Source: Acanthaster planci
Taxonomy: Eukaryota > Echinodermata > Asteroidea > Valvatida > Acanthasteridae
Length of the DNA: 64,000 bases
Assembly: GCF_001949145.1 (NCBI RefSeq)
Contig: NW_019091390.1
Location: 940,237-1,004,236, forward strand
Direction: 5' to 3'
In this document: positions 57,927-64,000 of the stretch, piece by piece
Layout of the letters: every line of letters begins with the position of its first letter
Numbering within the stretch: position 1 is the first letter of the stretch
Notes under the pieces: model-generated
The model's database searches: none
The model's input: only the letters and a program-made list of their open reading frames with translations
What the model was told of the DNA's origin: nothing
Program-made: the position numbers and the translations under genes

Positions 57927-58052
57927 CACCCAGGCTCAAGCACCCGGGCTCAAGCACCCGGTCTCAAGCACCCAGGCTCAAGCACCCGGTCTCAAGCACC
58001 CAGGCTCAAGCACCCGGGCTCAAACACCCGGTCTCAAGCACCCGGGCTCAAG
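57927..58052 (+). repeat. 14-bp minisatellite, nine units
   Basis: Nine head-to-tail copies of CACCC(A/G)G(G/T)CTCAAG with variation at two positions and one A at the end of the seventh unit. Unit types CACCCGGGCTCAAG, CACCCGGTCTCAAG and CACCCAGGCTCAAG alternate, suggesting past unequal exchange of multi-unit blocks. It keeps long frames open (a 227-codon ATG frame at 57410-58093), which I regard as non-coding. Confidence 0.93.
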
Positions 58053-61000
58053 CACATACATGTGCATCAAAAGCACAAACACAAAATGTATAAATCAACA
58101 ATGCAGATATTGTATTTAAATGACTAAAATTAACCACATCTGGCGCTTCATTTTCAATGCCTTTCAGGAGGGAGGTGAATTCCCAACTCGTAATATAATA
58201 AAAATGTTGCAACATGAAGCGATAAAGGAAAAATCCTGACTCCACAGCAAACTGCAGTTTCATAGGAGTAATTTAAGAACACATTTAATTCTCTTCGAAC
58301 ATCACATTACAAATTTCAGGGTTTATCCCCTTTCTGTTCACTTCCCGGTTAACGTTGCTGGACATTTCTTCAAGAACAGTTCAGCACTTAATCAGCTAAA
58401 AATCCACATCAGCCCCAACCCTGGAGCTCTGCCCGACCTCCCTAATTAAGACTTTCTCAAGGTCCTGGGCAAGCACCCTTCAAGTTCTTAGCAGGAACTT
58501 CCTCTGCCCCAGGGCTACGACCTGAACATCAGTTAGAAGCCTACATGTGAGCATGGGGGGGGGAGTGGGCTGGAGGTTGGGAATGCAACAACCTGACAGT
58601 CAGCATGTTTTCATCTTCCTCAATTCATTCAATTTCAGCCCCGAAAGCCCAGGGTTTTCATGAAAATAAAGTGAAGAGGGACCCTACCTTGCCAGATTTT
58701 AACCTCAGACTCTTTAAATTTTGGTGGGCAAATTCTACAGGCTGAATACATGAATGATGTAGAATACACATACACATGAGTTTCCATTTAAGTTACCCTC
58801 ACAAATCCAAAAAATTAATGGAAAACATTATACATATGATAATACAAGTCCAGAATAAATTTCTGACCAGTGGTACGGGCATTTTGGGTACCTAGACCAA
58901 TTAGGCTCAGCAAAAATTACCCCTTAGCACCGTATGGGTTGATGTATGCATTATTGATACCAGTATACATGTATAATATGGCCCCGTGTACATGTGTGTA
59001 CAAATGTACATGTACACTGCTTGCTTGTAAGCTCTCTCCACTCAAGGCCGCTATATTTACTGTACAGATGAGCGCTGACAATATGGCATGCATGTTTGAG
59101 GGTACTGTGGATAATTTTGCCATTGTTGCTTTTATGCTGGCGTGTAGATGTACACGCACATGTAAATGAAGGAACACTTACCCTGCCAGGAGTACGGTAG
59201 TTTTATGTCTCATCGTACAGTGGTATTTTTTTTCCTAATGGACTTTGGCAGGGAGCAACCTTTATACTGGTTTCAAGCAATTGTTCCAACTCCAAATAAG
59301 TATTATGCATATGGTTTGAATTTAACAAGAATGCCAATTCCTCCCATCTGTGCAGCATTCAGCTGGTACACGAAGATCTGCATTTGCAGGGGGTTTTTTT
59401 TGTCCTTTCTGCTTTTGTTTTCTGCTTTTGTTTCTTGCTTTTTTTACTTTGCTTTGTTTTGTTTTGGCTGGAAATAAACGGCACAGAGCAAGCAGGATAT
59501 TGGTAGCAAGAATGCATGAAGGAGTGCGGTACACTCAGTTACTCCCCTCGCACTTATCCATGGTGTTCTCGTACAAACATGTGCAATATATGATCATATA
59601 CAAATACTCTCAGGTTAAGCGAATAGCCAAGACCAGGGGCCAATTTCATAGAGCTGCTTAAGCATGAAAAACAAATTTGCTTCAAAAACCAAAGGTTACC
59701 AGCTCAAACTCTACCTATTGTCATGCTTACCAAAGGACAGCTAAATACAATCCTGAAACAATATACATTATATGGAGTTTTGGCTGGTTACCTGATTTGT
59801 TAAGCAATGTTTTCTAGAGCTTAAGCAAATTGGCCCCTGGCCAAGAGGTCATACATATTCATCAACTGAATTTGCAGAATGAATCTAAACAGAAAAAAAA
59901 AAACGTCCAAACACGCATTTATGCCTTTCTCTCACAGAACTTACATGTGGTTGACTGAAGCTGATTTGCCCTAAGTTCAACTCTTTTTTGGGGGGGGTGT
60001 TGAATCGCATGCATTTACTAAAATATCCACTCTCCTTCTTAATACTTGACAAAGCCACTATGTTTTCTCATTGTATTGTTGAATACTAGTACTTCCCAGA
60101 GTAACTGGCTTGGTAGGTCATTAGTAACCATAATTGAGTGTCAAATCCAGGAACACAGCTGCGCTTGGGCGAGTGAGTGCAGGGCAAGTATAGCATAGGT
60201 TTGGGGAGTTGAGTAATCGAGTTTACAACTACATATGATTCTGGTTTATGAACTGTGAAAAACAAATACCGGTAGGATGAAACGTAATGGTAGTCACACG
60301 TAGAACCGACACGTACACTGGATCCAAATTTGCCTCGTGCTCAACCAAAAATATCACCTAGACAACTGACAAATGAAAAAAATAAACCCTGCATATTCGT
60401 CACCAGGCATGTTGAACAGATGTTATGTGGACCAAAACCGTTACGGGGACAAATTTTTGTCCTCACAACTCGGTCCCGACTTTCATACCAAAAAGTATTG
60501 TCCCCTCAAGAGCAGTGACGGCCTACGGTGCCCCTTACACACATCTGCCACCAGAATATACGTATTGCATTGAAATAGGTCTTTTTTTGGGTCTTCGCAA
60601 TGTGATCTCAGCTTTCCTAACGAATAAAATTTGTCCCTGTAATGCAGGGAAGGCCTACCATCCCAAACCAGGAAAGATTTGCATCCTGGTAAACCCCCGT
60701 ATAATGATACCGGTATGCCTCTGCATTCCTACAATCCGGATTTATGATAAATTTTGCTAACCTCGAGTTCTGCTGAGCATGGAGGAATGCTTTCTTATTC
60801 CACCATGTGCTAAGCAACTTGCTCAGTGATCTTATATGGCTTAGTTAGCACACCCACTAAAACTGGCCCTGGAGAATCAAAGTCACACTGGAAACAGACT
60901 TTACCAACCCAACACCACATCTTTACGACCCACTTTCAAGAGTATTACATGCAACTCTGGGTATACATGTACATGTACCAGTCCTGTAACATGTCTCCAT

Positions 61001-64000
61001 TCCTTGATGGGCATACCACAGTTGAAGCTTGGAAAGTTTTGACCTTCAGTAACCCCCCAGTCAGTGGGCCCACTAGGCTAGACTGAGCGATGGCATTTCC
61101 ACCAATGCTGTCAAATACCACGGCCAGGCTGGCGTCTCTCTTCACGGTCTCTCTTGATCACTTTACTCCAACCCCTGCTCCCCCCCCCACCTCCTCCCCC
61201 AATCAAAAGCCCAGCTATGTATCTCATCAGTTCTGAGACTCCAGAAGAATCTGCAAGGCCGGGTCCAACCAAACAACAATTCAATGATGGACCAGATGCT
61301 GGGTACAAGACCAATTACATTACAAGGATGGATCCAGAACCATTTTTTGGGGGGAAGGGACTCATTTTTTTGGGGGGGGGGCGAAAAATTTGTAAATTCA
61401 TTTAACCTTTCATGACCTTTCTGAGGGGATGAGGCTACATTCACATTATGGGGCTTTTTATACACTTTTTGAAGGGAAATGAAACAGACCGATAACATTT
61501 ACCTTTGTCTAATTTTTTATTTTAAAAAAAGGAGGTGGGGGCTTCTTTTAGTGGGAAGGGGTGAGACAAACCAATAGTCTCTGAACGGTAACAAGAGAGG
61601 GCAGTTTTTTCGCGTGGAAATAACGATCCTTGGGTGGAAACTTGTCGTGTTAAAAACTTCCAAAGCCCACAAGCCTGTCTCTCTTTTGCCGATGAGGGTG
61701 CACCTCAACTCCGGGTGGTTATTATACATGTGATACCTTCCCCACTCCAATCTTATTTCAGCCTGCCAATTGCAACCGTATCAGGTGATTCACGTAATCT
61801 GTACCGGCATTTGTGTTATGTGAAACAATTTGACTGCCTGCTCACGTCGCATATTAAAAGACCTGGTAGGAATGAATGCTACTGGCACATTCATGTACAC
61901 TGTACACCCCAATGCATATAACAGCACCGGTATGTCACGGGTTCAGTCAGTGTAGACAGGGAGCGCGAACACGTTGCATTCGAACCTTACAACACATCAT
62001 ACATATGCAACATTTGCAACCGCTGACGGGTAACGGTATCTCAGCACTACCGAATAAAAGCCAATTCGGAATTGAATCAAACAAAAAATTGACAACTACC
62101 GGTACGGTCAAAGCATGATGCATTCCCAAAATGTTAATGTTGCTCTCTCTTAATTCCACAAACTTCATCACAAGTTAAAAAAGAGAAGGGAAAAAAGTTC
62201 CATTGCATCCCTCCCTCTCCCCGTGGGAATATTTAGTAGCATGCATCCTGTTTGGCAGAATGTTTGCATGCGCGTGCGTATCTGTTCACATATCAGCAAA
62301 GCTGTAACGACAGTAACATGCTTGTTGATTGGGGACTGTTGAGCATTCACTGGTGATAAACAAAGACCACACTCAGACTATTAATATTTCAGCCGGTAAC
62401 CATACAACAGTCGTGCTGTGGTTTCTAGCGGAACGCCTCATCAAACCAAGACAACTATTTCCAGATTACATGTATATATAGGACGGACATGTGCTGCTTC
62501 TGTACTCACACGTTTTTTGCCCAACCTGTGCCTACTAAAATGTAAACGTTTACCCTCCCCCCCCAAAAAATGGACAGTGATAAATACGCTGTTTTCAAAA
62601 GCGAACAGATGTACCGATACATGTACAGTATCTATCAACTACAAGAAGATTGGGAGATTTTTTCTGTTCTTATTTTGTCGCAAATATGTACCAGACACAT
62701 TGAATCCGATGTGTTTTGAGGCGGATGTGAGTCAAAGACATCAGTGTGACAAGTGCAGTCTGCAAAAACATTCAGTTTATTCCCATTCCTATATATGTGT
62801 ATCAGCGCCACCGCACCCCAGGCCGCACACATTCACCGTCCATCATCCCTCCCTTAGGTCCATGTGTTTTTTTTTCCAGGACGGAAGGCAGGTTGGCACA
62901 ATGGGCTTTTCAGGCTGGGGCCACGGTGATGAATACCTCCATTAATCTTTATTATTATGCAAATCTGGGGGCAATTTGCCAATTTGATGTCAACCTGACT
63001 CTCCCTCATGTTGTAATACAATCAGGAATGACTGATAGGTTTGTGTGAGTACATGTAGGAACAATCTCAACCCTGTTTCAACTTCAAGGGGAGAAAAGGG
63101 GGGGGGAAGGGGAGAGGAATGAAGCCCAGCAACACCCAGGGGAATTCTTGCTCCAAATCCTTGGTCACAACGTCCTCAAGATGGGGGAACTGTGTGGTCG
63201 AACCGATGACACTGATTGCTCACGATGCGTCCGCGTACCAGCACGTGGATATTTTGTGGATAGTTTGTTTAGCTTCCTGTTTGTTTTTTGACTGGCATGG
63301 TGGAATCCACAGGCAAATAATTACTCCACAAACATACATACAAAAAAAGGGGGGACCGTATTTCTACTGGTAGGTACCATGTTTTATGTACACCTTGTTA
63401 TGTGACGGGTCTTCAATAATGATTGCAGCCCAAAAGAGTTCCTTATAAAGGGCGGTCGGGTACCAGGATCCTTGCTCATAATGTTGGCAGACAATGAATG
63501 CGGACAATATCCCTTGTTGATTTCATGCTGAACAACCCTCCGCATCATTTCATGGTCACATCACATCAACGGCTCATTGGCCACAGTTGCATATTGAGTC
63601 ATACCGCTACTGTTGAAAAATTCATGAATGCCATGCGCACTATATCATGTCGACCTCAGGCTTCAATTATTTTGTTTCTTTCTACAGAAACTGAAAATGC
63701 CTCAAGGAAATGAAAACATTTGGTACCAGTGAAATGATTGTAATTGATACCCTTTTCTAATATTACAAAAACTGAAAGTCCAGCATTATGTAAGGCAGAG
63801 TTTCCAGGCACAGTGTTAGGTGAATGAATGTTATTTCAGTATCCTATGCAAAAGAAAAAATCCACTGTCCCACTGCTTTGCACACCCCTGCAGAGTTTTC
63901 CTGGAACTCCGAGCGCAGCAAATGCACATACACCTACCTGTTTTCCCCCAAATTCAAATTGATACTCCCCAGTCAGTAAACAGGTTCAAATAAACACACC

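Noticed and set aside
57410-58093. 227-residue plus-strand ATG frame ending in repeats
   Set aside because: About a fifth of its length is the 14-bp minisatellite, which has no stop codon in this frame. The rest shows no domain.
62418-62945. 175-residue plus-strand open frame with an acceptor-like TTTTTTTTTCCAG inside
   Set aside because: No matching donor, no partner exon and no homology.

Overview
This is a eukaryotic, intron-rich window, almost certainly from the nuclear genome of a marine invertebrate. Coding exons are short, GC-richer than their surroundings and bounded by GT/AG splice sites; the rest is AT-rich DNA with many homopolymer tracts. The palindromic octamer TACATGTA occurs dozens of times. 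The proteins are animal. An unduplicated-looking ZSWIM4/5/6 protein suggests an invertebrate, perhaps an echinoderm, hemichordate or cephalochordate, but a lophotrochozoan is not excluded.

Layout. (1) 1-8.5 kb has no established gene; two possible minus-strand exons (3039-3083 and about 4919-5126) may belong to an unidentified gene. (2) 8564-11708, minus strand: a two-exon gene predicted to encode a 51-residue single-pass membrane protein that I do not recognise. (3) 11709-11896: a 188-bp space between two divergent start codons, a likely bidirectional promoter. (4) 11897-15949, plus strand: a five-exon cytosolic-type glutathione S-transferase of pi/mu character, with an unusual N-terminal hydrophobic anchor. 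(5) 15.95-22.8 kb: intergenic and UTR sequence with repeats. (6) 22823-56927, minus strand: twelve exons of a ZSWIM4/5/6-family SWIM zinc-finger protein, giving 1004 residues from just before the SWIM domain to the stop codon; the N-terminal exon(s) lie beyond the right edge. (7) 56.9-64 kb: part of that gene's 5' intron, with a TACA microsatellite and a 14-bp minisatellite.

The splice phases of all 11 internal ZSWIM introns and all 4 GST introns were checked by hand, and each join keeps the frame. The genes do not form a functional pathway. The small-protein gene and the GST gene share an intergenic promoter region. The ZSWIM gene is convergent with the GST gene.

The points most worth a second look are the excess of TACATGTA, the 51-residue membrane protein with its divergent promoter, the anchored GST, a 59-bp tandem duplication that copies a ZSWIM splice donor, and tRNA-like (SINE-type) elements.
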